Shown here: positions 10,501 to 22,500 of the stretch, piece by piece
Numbering within the stretch: the first letter of the stretch is position 1
How the letters are laid out: every line of letters starts with the position of its first letter
From: Okapia johnstoni
Taxonomy: Eukaryota; Chordata; Mammalia; Artiodactyla; Giraffidae
DNA length: 64,000 nucleotides
Assembly (NCBI GenBank): GCA_024291935.2
Contig: CM044321.1
Location: 57,840,985-57,904,984, forward strand
Reading direction: 5' to 3'
Notes under the pieces: model-generated
Database searches by the model: none
Told to the model about the DNA's origin: nothing
What the model saw: the letters and a program-made list of their open reading frames with translations, nothing else
Made by a program: the position numbers and the translations under genes

Positions 10501-13500
10501 GCCCAGGGCACTGGGAGCGTGCAGTCTCAGCCACTGGACCACCAGGCAAGTCCCTAACTTTAACTTTTTTAATTTAACATTTTGCAAGTGAAGAAACAGA
10601 TACGAATTGCCCAAAGTCACTGATGGCATCTGAGCCACAACAAACACCCAGGTGTCTTGGGCTCCAGCCAGTCCTTTCCCATCATACAATCTTGTTTGTC
10701 AATAGCAGAGAAAACATGAAGTGGCATCTCATTCAAGTCCTTGAACAATTCAAGCAAGCTAATGAAAACTGGCCATTAATAATCTGGTGAAGGCATTTTT
10801 AGGCCACATTTTCTGTATCTTATGGAAGGTACTTGGGAAAAGAGACTATTAATAAAGAACTGTGAAAAAACTGAAAAAAAAAAAACAACTGTGAAAAATA
10901 ACTTGATTTTTCTAAATAACAAAATATTATTTTTGGCAAGTAAACAATTCAGTGTGCACTTCACTGAAAGGAACAAATTCAGGGTCCAGGGTACGTCCAG
11001 TTTATACACATGCAAGTAAACAAGTGGCCAACTATTTTTAAATGTACCTACTCTGTCCAATAATGAGACGATCCAAATTCTGATCTCAGAGGATGGAAGT
11101 AGGTTATTTCTATTTTACCACCCACTGAATACTTCTATAATACTGCATTTTGGAACAAAATTATATGAAGCATGCTTTCATCTAGGATGGCATAGTAAAA
11201 CTCTGTGGGAGCTGGAATGACAAAACAATGGCAAGCCTTCTGTAATTTCCTCAGTCAGAAAGGAAGGATCTTAGGAGGGTCTATCATTTTATACTGTGCA
11301 GGCATTTTCCTGTCCTACAAGAGCTTATTTTTATTCCATGCAATTTGTGCTTATTCCTTGTGAAATAGTACAAACAGAGAGAAGAGCACGGTAGTAACAT
11401 CGCAGATTTCAAGTTCCCACCACCAGCTCCATCATTCTTGCCATATGTGCCTTCAGAATTTGAATAAAATAAAACATTACAGATAAAATTAAAGGCCACT
11501 AGACACTTCTTGATGTCATTCTCTTTCCTGATGTCATTCTCCCTCCTGTGAGGTGACTGCTATCCTGAATTTGGTATTTATCATTTCCATGCAGGTTTTT
11601 AGACCCTAACTACATACATATGAATCTATACATAGTACAGTTTTTCATGTTTTTAAGCTTTAAATCAATAAAATCCTTTTAATATTTGCTTAATCCCACT
11701 CAATGTTTCTGAGACTAATCTACACTGATCCCATATAACTCTCTTAATTTTAACCCATTACTATATGCTGTTATATGAATATATCACAATTTATTGTTCT
11801 AGATTTCTGCAGATACCCTTTTTTTTTTCATTTTGTAACATGCTAAACAATGTGCAATAAACATTTTGGTACATAATTCCTTATGCCTGTGAGCAAGATT
11901 GTCCCAGGAAATGAGATTTTAGGAATGAAGAGTATGGACACTTTCAGTACTTTATTTTGCTAAACTGCTCTCCCAAGTGCTTGTATTAATACTAATTTAC
12001 AGTGTAAAAACCAACTGCCCCCCAAACTTACCACAATTTGATATTGTCAGACCTAAACTTTTTTGGCAATATGAAAAATGTAACGTGACATCTCATTGCT
12101 ATTTTAATGGCCATTTCCATGATTGCCACTGAGATGAGCATCTTCACTTATTTGTTGGCCAGTCAGGTTTCCCCTGGAGAAGGAAAGGGCAACCCACTCC
12201 AGTATTCTTGCCTGGGAAATCCCATGAACAGAGGAGCCTGGCGGGCTACAGCCCATGGGGTCACAGTGTTGAACACAACTGAGTAACTAAACAACAAACA
12301 ACAACAAAGACAGGTTTCCTCATTTGTAAGTTACCAACTTGTATCCTTTGCTCATTTTTCTATTTGATCGTTTGCCTTTTTCTAAATGATTTGTCAACTC
12401 TATGTGTCACATTCTGTCCTGTTCTCTCACTTTGTTTATGGTGTCTTTTCAAATAAGTGTTAAATTTAAATGTCAAACATTATTTCCTTTTATGCTTTGT
12501 GATTTCAAATTCTTTTTAAAAATTCTTCCTTCCCCAACATCATAAAAAGTTTATTTTCTCTTTTAAAAGTTAAAAGATGTTTTGCTTTTCAAGTGCAGAT
12601 CTCTACTGATAATTTATTTCTGAATATAGTGGATGGGAGTTTTCTATATTAATAATCCCTTATCCTAGAACTATACACAGAACTATACAAAAAAGATCTT
12701 CATGACCCAGATAACCACGATAGTGTGATCAGTCACCTAGAGCTAGACATCCTGGAATGTGAAGTCAAGTGGGCCTTAGGAAGCATCACTACGAACAAAG
12801 CTAGTGGAGGTGATGGAATTCCAGCTGAGCTATTTCAAATCCTAAAAGATGATGCTGTTAAAGTGCTGCACTCAATATGCCAGCAAATTTGGAAAAATCA
12901 GCAGTGGCCACAGGACTGGAAAAGGTCAATTTTCATTCCAATCCCAAAGAAAGGCAATGCCAAAGAATGCTCAAACTACAGCACAGTTGCACTCATCTCA
13001 CTTGCTAGTAAAGTAATGCTCAAAATTCTCCAAGTCAGGCTTCAACAGTATGTGAACCGTGAAATTCCAGATATTCAAGCCAAATTTAGAAAAGGTAGAA
13101 GAACCAGAGGTCAAATTGCCAACATCCGTCGGATCATCAAAAAAGCAAGAGAGTTCCAGAAAAACATCTACTTCTGGTTTATTGACTATGCCAAAGCCTT
13201 TGACTGTGTGGATCACAACAAACTGTGGAAAATTCTTGAAGTGATGGGAATACCAGACCACCTGACCTGCCTCCTGAGAAATCTGTAGGCAGATCAGGAA
13301 GCAACAGTTAGAATTGGACATGGAACAACAGACTGGTTCCAAATAGGAAAAGGAGTACGTCAAGGCTGTATATTGTCAACCTGCTTATTTAACTTATATG
13401 CAGGGTACATCATGCGAAATGCCGGGCTGGAGGAAGCCAAGCTGGAATCAAAATTGCCGGGAGAAGTATCAATAACCTCAGATATACAGATGATACCACC

Positions 13501-16500
13501 CTTATGGCAGAAAGTGAAGAAGAACTAAAGAGCCTCTTGATGAAAGTGAAAGAAGAGAGTGAAAAAGTTGGCTTAAACCTCAACATTCAGAAAACTAAGA
13601 TAATGGCATCTGGTCCCATCACTTCATGGCAAATAGATGGGGAAACAATGGAAACAGTGACAGACTTTATTTTGGGGGGCTCCAAAATCACTGCAGATGG
13701 TGACTGCAGCCATGAAATTAAAAGACACTTTTTCCTTGGAAGAAAACCTATGATAAACCTAGACAGCATATTAAAAAGCAGAGACATTACTTTGCCAACA
13801 AATGTCCATCTAGTCAAAGCTATGGCTTTTCCAGTAGTCATGTATGGATGTGAGAGTTGGACTATAAAGAAAGCTGAGCACTTAAGAATTGATGCTTTTG
13901 AACTGTGGTGTTGGGGAAGACTCTTGAGAGTCCCTTGGACTGAAAAAAGTTCAACCCAGCCAATCATAAAGTAAATCAGTCCTGAATATTCATTGGAAGG
14001 ATTGATGCTGGAGCTGAAACTCCAATACTTTGGCCACCTCATGCGAAGAGCTGACTCATCAGAAAAGACCCTGACGCTGGGAAAGATTGAACGCAGGAGG
14101 AGAAGGGGACGACAGAGGATGAGATGGTTGGATGGCATCACGTACTCAATGGACATGAGTTTGAGTAAGCTCTAGGGGTTGGTGATGGACAGGGAAGCCT
14201 AGCGTGCTGCAGTCCATGGGGTCGCAAAGAGTCAGACATGACTGAGCAACTGAACTGAACTGAAACATTTATTAACAGTAAGCTTTTCTTTGCTGAGTTA
14301 TAATATCTCCACTACCAAACATCAAATTTTCATATTTGCACAGGCTTACTTCTGGGCTTTACTCCGTTTTGTTGTTCTATTTATCTATCACCAATACAGT
14401 ATTATTTCCATTTATGATAAATCCAGAGGAAGTCTTAATATATAGAAGGGTGGATTTCTCTACCTTGTTTTCTTCGAAAATTGTCATAGATAATCCCAGG
14501 CCATTGCTCTATCATACAAATAGAATGACACCATGTCATTGACTTGACTAGAATCAGCTAGTCAAGTTCCAGAAAAAGCCCTGCTAGGATTCTGAATGCA
14601 ATTAAGTAGAATTTATAAATTAATATGGGATTTGAATGGCTCTAGTGGTGTTTTACACAATAAAGATCTGCTGGCCTGAAAGATGGACTAAAAATTTTTT
14701 TTACCTTTCAGAGCAACAATTGCACACCTTAAAAACTGCTGTGTCTCTGACTTATCACAGAATATACCTTACAAAGATTAAAAAAAAAAGAGGTTGGAAC
14801 TCTCTCAACCCTTAATTCTATTCTAGATATCGATCCTAAGAAAATAATCCTAAAAATGGAAACAAATTAGCTCGATACATAAAATGCTCATTGTAGCTAC
14901 AAATTGAAAATAGCCTAACTATAAACAACATGGGAATATTTAAGTAAACTAGAGTAAATATACTCAGTGAAAAACTATGATATCAATAAAACTATTGACT
15001 CTTTTAAAAAGCTATATATAACAACAATGAATTAGTGTTCACATATGGTATAGCATTAAGTGATAAAATTAGTGTATCAATACTGTGTACAATGTGAATT
15101 CAGCTGCAGAAAAAAACCTTTACAGACGTGCACAGGAAAATAAAATTTACTAGAATGTTTACAAGAGTAACAGGGTTAGTGGATTATAGATTAGATTTCT
15201 CTCACCTACCCTACTTTTATTTTTTTTATTTATTTTTAAAAAGATGTGACTTCCCTGGTGGCTCAGATGGTAAAGCGTCTGCCTACAATGCAGGAGACCC
15301 AGGTTCACTCCCTGGGTCGGGACGATCCCCTGGAGAAGGAAATGGCACCCCACTCCAGTACTCTTGGACAGAGGAGCCTGGTAGGCTACAGTCCATGGGG
15401 TCACAAAAGAGTCGGACACGACTGAGTGACGTCAGTTTCTTTTCACTCTTTTAAAAATATTTCTTTATTTATTTTGGGGTGTGCTGGGTCTTCATTGCTG
15501 CGCACGGGTTTTTGCAAGCTGCAGTGAGCTGGGGCTCCTCTCTAGTTGTGGCGCACGGACTTCTCATTGCAGTGGCTTCTTCTTGTGTGGAGCATGAGCC
15601 CTAGGGAATCCCAGCTTCACCACTTGTGGCGCGTGGGCTTAGCCTCTCCACGGCATGTGAGATCTTCCCAACCTGGGAGCGAACCCACGTCCCCTGCATT
15701 GGCAGGTGGATTCTTAACCACTGCAACAGCAGGGGAGTCCCTACTCTACTTTTAAACAAATCTACTGTTTCAAGTTTCTAGGAGATGATTTTGTTACTCT
15801 CACATCACGGAAAAAATATTCAAAAAAGCAGGTATTATATAGACCGGTTTTCTTTTAAAATGCATTAAAATATTTCTAAGCAAGGAATAAGAGTAGTACA
15901 CCTTGTTTCTTTTGGTTCATTTAAAGTTCAAAGGAACATTTAAGGCAGAAATGAAACATTCAAATTCTGACACTCAGGGTTTGGGTTTTAGCTCAATCAC
16001 TGATTATCTTAGTAACTTCTGGGAAACAGTATCCACCTATTTTCTTACTGAAAAAGATGCAAATATTTTGAGATATAGATTCGTCAGCAAATCTTTCTGA
16101 AACAAATGGGCATCCATTCAAATAACTTTAGAATTTCACCTAAGTCAGGCAAAACCGACAGACTGCTTAGTTCATGTTCTCTTGAGTCAAAAGGAAGGTC
16201 CAAAATAGGGATTTTGCCATTTGAAACTGGAAAAGGAATGTCCACATGATTTCTGCAGGGTGCTGTTTACCTTAAAGACGTGAAAGGCTTCAAACTGGAT
16301 GTTGGGGCTTTTATCCCGGAGGAGGTTCATCGTCAGTTTGAGGTTCTCTGGCTTGCTGATGTACTTGGTCATGATGGCAAAGTTGTGCCGGTCCAGGATC
16401 AGTTCACCTAGCAGCTACAGGAAAACACAAAATCAAAGTAGAATCTGAGAGCCCTCTTATTCAAAATATATCCCACTTCTTTCTCACCAGAAAACAAAAT

Positions 16501-19500
16501 GTAAGTTATGAATGTTGACATGAAAAAAAAATCAGAGTCCTTAAGTGCATCTTAAAGCATAGGCATGGAAGCTATAGTTATCCTTGTTATTTTTAAACCT
16601 GTCATAGTCTTGCTAAAGTCAGTGCTTAATGCATTTCTGAGTCTTTTGGTTTTTTTTTTTTTATGCCAGTCATTGTTGCAGCTTAAAAAAAAAAGCTCTT
16701 TCAGGCTTCCCTGGTGGTCCAGTGGTTAAGGATCCACCTTGCAAAGCAGGGGACACCGGGTCCATCCTTGGTCCGGGAAGATCCCACATGCGCAGGGGCA
16801 ACTACATCCTCACACCTTAGAGCCCGTGCTCTGCAACAAGAGAAGCCACCGCAATGAGCAGGCCGCCTACCACAACTAGAGAGGAGCCCCCACTAGCCAC
16901 AACTAGAGAAAGCACACGTAGCAACGAAGACCCAGCAAAGACAAAAAAAAGCTCTTTCTGCAGCTCTCATCAAGAGTTAGCCAGAAATTAATTTACAATT
17001 TTTATCCCTTGCTTTAATGTGATTCTCACTAATGTATTGCTCTTTAGGTACTGAGATAGGATAAGAATAATAAAACTAACTCAACAATGATACCTCCTTT
17101 ATCTGAATAAATATACTTTGGTGGTTTACTGGAAAAACAGACTATATTAAGTGACTCTTACCTTCTCCCTAAATTTTATGACAAAACCTGATATAGAGCC
17201 ATAAAAAAAAATTCATTGACCCTGAGTCCATATGAAATTTAATACGTACAGCAAGTTTTTATCGAAAAGTAAAACAGAACATTTTCTGGGGACAATAATT
17301 CCTAAAACGCAGCATTACTCTATGTTATGAACTGCAAGTTTTTATCCCCGTAAATCTGTATGTTGAAATCATAATCCCAGTGCAATGGTATTAGGAGGTG
17401 CTTTGGCAGGTCAACAGAACATGAGGGTGGAGCCAGTATGCACGGGTTTGGTGCTCCTACACAACAGACCCCAGGGAGCCTTCTTGCTGCTGGCCCCTTG
17501 ATCTCAGACTTCCTAGCATCCACACTGTGAGAAATAAATGTGTGTTCTTTAAGCCACACAGTCTATGGTATTTTTGTTACAGCAGCCCAAACAGACTAAG
17601 ACACTTCAAAACAAAATAAAAAAGCCAAAAGCGAGAATAGTTGAACACCCTCTGGCAGGAAATAGCTGAACTTTTATTTTCACCATAGTGGCAGCAAAAC
17701 TAAGACTCAGTGCAGCCAAATAAACAAAAATATTTTTTAAAAACCCAAAACAAAACTCACTGTGACTGGACTCATTGCTACTCCATCCTTCCCTCTACTC
17801 CGTCACTTATTTTTTCTCATTCGTCTGCTTCTGTGGCATTAACTCCCCCTGCTCCAATTTTCCCCCAGCTTTAGCGAGGTGTAATTGACAAAACTATATA
17901 CAGTTGAAGTATACATCATGAAGATTTGATACGAGTACATACTGTGCATTATTTACCACAATCAATTTAATTAACACATCCATCACCTCATGTAGTTGCC
18001 CTTTTTTCTTTTTGTGGTGAGACTAGTTAAGATCTACTCTCAGCAACTTTCAAGCATACACTACAATATTACTATGAATTTTTTTTTTTTTGGCTGCAGA
18101 GCGTGGTGTGTGAGATCACAGTTCCTCGCCAGGGATGGAATCTGCACCACTTGCATTGAAAACTTGGGGTCCTAACCACTGGACCATCAGGGAAGTCCTA
18201 CAATACAGTATTAATAACTACAGCCATCATGCTGCACATCAGATCTTCAGAATTCATTCATCTTATAACCAGAATCTTGTACCCTTTGACCCACATCTCC
18301 CATCCCCCTGCCCCTCACCCTATAACCACCATTCTACCTTCTGTTTCCATAGCTCAACCTCAACTTTTCTCCTCAGCTGACTCTCCTCTCCTGTCTTTGT
18401 GCTCTTTGCTTTTTTCTAGTTGTACTTACTCTGCTTTGCAAAATAGAGTTACTGGTAAACTTATTTAGAATACAAGCTCCACAAGGGCATGTGTCAAATC
18501 CTGCTCACGTCAGTAGCCTTGACAACCCGTGTGAGGTGTGTGGATACTGTTGGGGAAATAAAGTCCAAACAACACAGAATCCTCTCCACAAAGTGTAGAA
18601 AAGAAAACAAGCAGTTTTATTACTGAATACGTGTATCCAGAGCATGACGCTATAGGTACTCTACACAGAAGACATTACAAAGACATACAATCCTGCCTCA
18701 TTTATACAGGCAAACAGTTATAATCCAGTACATACATATATTCTCAAGATGAAAGATAACTGGTCACTCCCCTATAAGAGACCTTCCCTGGTAGCTCAGA
18801 CAGTAAAGAGTCTGCCTGCAATTCAGGAGACCTGAGTTCGATCCCTGGGTTGGGAAGATTCCCCTGGAGAAGGAAATGGCAACCCACTCCAGTATTCTTG
18901 CCTGGAAAATCCCGTGGACAGAGGAGCCTGGCAGGCTACATACAGTCGAAGGGGTCGCAAAGAGTCAGACATGACTGAGCGACTTCACTTTCTTTTCTTT
19001 CCCTTATAAGAGGACTTGACAGCACTCTTCCATAGTCCACTCTGAATTCACCCGGCCATGGAAGTAGTCATTTGTTTTACCTCACTGCTTTTATCCAACT
19101 AATGAAGAGGATAATAAATCTTTTCTTATCGCTCTGACAAGCAAATGGTTACAGCTTGGAGAGCAGGAACAAGGTTAAATTCTCCTGTGATGAAGAGGCA
19201 GAAGTGTTATCTTCCTAGACGTTCACATTCCAGGGGGATGGCTCCCAGACTCTCAAAAAAATTATTCTAGGTTGTAAAACTAACAAGAAGCTTCTAAAGA
19301 TATATATACAGATATACATACATATATATTTATCTGCATATATACCCACACATATGGGCTTCCCTAGGGTCTCAGTGGTGAAGAATCTCCCTGCAGTGCA
19401 GGAGATTCAGATTCCATCCCTGGGTTGGGAAGATCCTCTGGAGAGGGCATGGCCACCCACTCCAGTATTCTTGCTGGAGAATCCCACGGACAGAGGAGCC

Positions 19501-22500
19501 TGGCGGGCTACAGTCTATGGGGTCACAAAGAGTCAGACACAACTGAAGCCACTGAGCGTGCACACACACACACACACATATGTATATATAGCTTCTGTGT
19601 AACTATAGATTTTATGTAGATACATATTTATTTAAATATAATATGTATAATATATGCATATATATCATATACTCCTACACATATCAAAAGGTCTTTTGAC
19701 CACAGAGAAATTTCATTTAAAAAATTTAAAATTCATGCATACACACATTCAATAAATATTTATTGCAGTGACATTTATGAGTTTAATTCAGATAAAGTCA
19801 GTTCAATTTTTATTACACGGGGATGCCTACATATAAATTCTATCAATCTATCCTCCTTATATAATTTCACCACTTTTCAGAAGCAAGCAATTGTGTTAAA
19901 CCACTTGGCCAAAAACAGAGTCTTTTACTCATTAGATATTAGTCCATTCATTAATACTGATAGTAAAAAAAGTGTTGCATTTCATAATAATACAAAGCAT
20001 TATAAAGAAATACTATACTAAATAAATGGCAAAAGATTCATATTTCTGCTTAAATTTCATGTTACAGGCTTAATAGCACACAGTGAAACCATGTACCATT
20101 ATGTAGAAATAATGAGAGCTTTAAAACAAAAAAAAAAACTTTATATTTTAATGAAATTGACCAGAGCCTTCCCCAAATCCAAAATTCCACCAAGCTTCTT
20201 TTGAATTATAATCTTTCCTGCTAGTAATTAAATACTTGCCTCTGAAGAAGATAAGAAATAAATTCCTAAGCTGTGTCACCTGAGTGAAAGGAATTTCTCT
20301 GTTAATTACTTTTTATTGACACCAGGAATCTAAGCACCTCAAGATAGTTCAAAAAATTTAGAATATGATTAACAATAAGCAGCAGGTAGCAAATACTTTG
20401 GTCAGAAAATAGCCTAGTTTTCAGTCTATTACTTACACAGTACTGTGAGTAAATACACTTACAATAATCTAACCTCTCTTGTTTTCTAAAATTACAAAAC
20501 ATCTATGTGCAAAATACTACAGAATCCAGAGATATAAACACTGTTACATCAAAACAGGACACAATGCTACCACAGATCTAATTTCCCAAAGGAAAACCCA
20601 CCAGCGCACGGGGGAATTCTCCAGAACCACGCTCTTCGGTTGAAGAAAAGAACAAACAATGTTTGAGGAGCTCATTCCTTGAATACAGTGATACAAGACC
20701 ATCTAAGCAATACCTCTGCCTAATATCTAGCATTCAAAAAGGACATCTTCAGTAATGATCTGGACAATTTTTGCATTCTTGATATGCCTTATCTGCATTT
20801 TACTAGTGCTTTTCAATGTCTAACCAGTGCTCGGTTTTACCACGTTGTAAGTCAAATATTTGTGAGAAAGTCAACTGTAAAGGATTTTAGACAGGAATAG
20901 CGACTCATGTAGTATCTGTGGGTAGACTAATAATGAATAAGAAAGGGGCCTTATGAGTGGGCCAGGGCATCTGTAAATAAGTAGGTAACAGTCAGTTTGA
21001 AAGGGAAGAGCTTTCTTTTTTTTTTAATGCATTTGCTTGCTGTGCCTGGTCTTCTCGTGCAGCATGCAGGGTATTTCGTTGCAGCATGCAGGAACCAGTT
21101 CTCTGACCCGAGGATCAAGCCTGCACTGAAAGGCAAAGTCTTACCCACCAGACAGCAAGGGAAGCCCCGAAAAGGGGAGAGTTTAAAGGAGACTTTCTAT
21201 ACCAGATACTGTACAGAGTCAGATGCTCTTTGCCAGTGTCACTGGGAACAGTGCTGAGGTCTCCAGCTCCAGAACCATGTAAAAAGAGGAAGAGAAGCTG
21301 GATGATGGAGAGCTGGGTGGTGAGAAATGTGTCTTTTTCACCTTTGCTACCCACCAAATGTGTATTCTGGGTTGTACTAATCATATATTTACTGGGTGAA
21401 GAGGCTTGGATTTTTAAATGCAAATGCATCCTGGTAGGAAAAAGTCTAACTCATACATGCGTGTGTGTATGATCAGTCACTCAGTCGTGTCCAATTCTTT
21501 GTGGCCCCACGGAGTATAGCCCACCAAGCTCCTCTGTCCATGGAATTTCCCAGGCAAGAACACTGGAGCGGGTTGCCATTTCCTTCTCCAGCGGATCTTC
21601 CTGACCCAAGGATCAAACCCAATTCAGTTCAGTCGCTCAGTCATGTCCAACTCTTTGCGACCCCATGGACTGCAGCACACCAGGCCTCCCTGTCCCTCAC
21701 CAACTCCCGGAGCTTGCTTAAACTCACGTCCATTGAGTCGGTGACACCATCCAACCATCTCATCCTCCATCATCCCCTTCTCCTCCTGCCTTCAATCTTT
21801 CCCAGCATCAGGGTCTTTTCCAAGGAGTCAGTTCTTCACATCAGGTGGCCAAAGTATTGGAGTTTCAGCTTCAGCATCAGTCCTTCCAGTGAATATTCAG
21901 GACTGATTTCCTTTAGGATTGATTGGTTTGATCTCCTTGCAGTCCAAGGGGCTCTCTCAAGAGTCTTCTCCAGCAACACAGTTCAAAAGCATCAATTCTT
22001 TGGTGCTCAGCTTTCTTTATAGTCCAACTCTCACATCCACACACAACTACTGGCAAAACCATAGCCTTGACTAGACGGACATTTGTTGGCAAAGTAATGT
22101 CTCTGCTTTTTAATATGTTGTCTAGTTTGGTCATAGTTTTTCTTCCAAGGAGCAAGCTTCTTTCATTTCATCTGCAATGATTTTGGAGCCCCCCACAATA
22201 AAGTCTGCCACTATTTCCATTGTTTCCCCATCTATTTCCCATGAAATGATGGGACTGGATGCCATGATCTTAGTTTTCTGAATGTTGAGCTTTAAGCCAA
22301 CTTTTTCACTCTCTTTCATTAAGAGGCTCTTTAGTTGTTAGCTTTCTGCCATAAGGGTGGTGTCATCTGTATATCTGAGGTTATTGATATTTCTCCCAGC
22401 AATCTTGATTCCAACTTGTGCTTCATCTAGCCCGGCATTTCGCATGATGTACTCTGCATAAGCAGGATGACAATATACAGCCTTGACATACTCCTTTCCC

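Larger units (their letters stand above)
7548..16270 (-). other. CAB39L: CAB39L intron between coding exons 7 and 8
   Basis: 8.7 kb bounded by GTAAAC and GTGTTTCAG. It contains the 5'-inverted L1 with nested LTR, Bov-tA and CHR SINEs, an old L1, and the 1.6-kb BovB. Stretches 9897-10149, 10690-11480, 12600-12669, 14265-14769 and 15742-16270 show nothing else recognisable. Confidence 0.9.

Noticed and set aside
12725..13974. Reverse-transcriptase-like frames as a host gene
   Set aside because: They are parts of a broken BovB LINE with the expected 3' tail.
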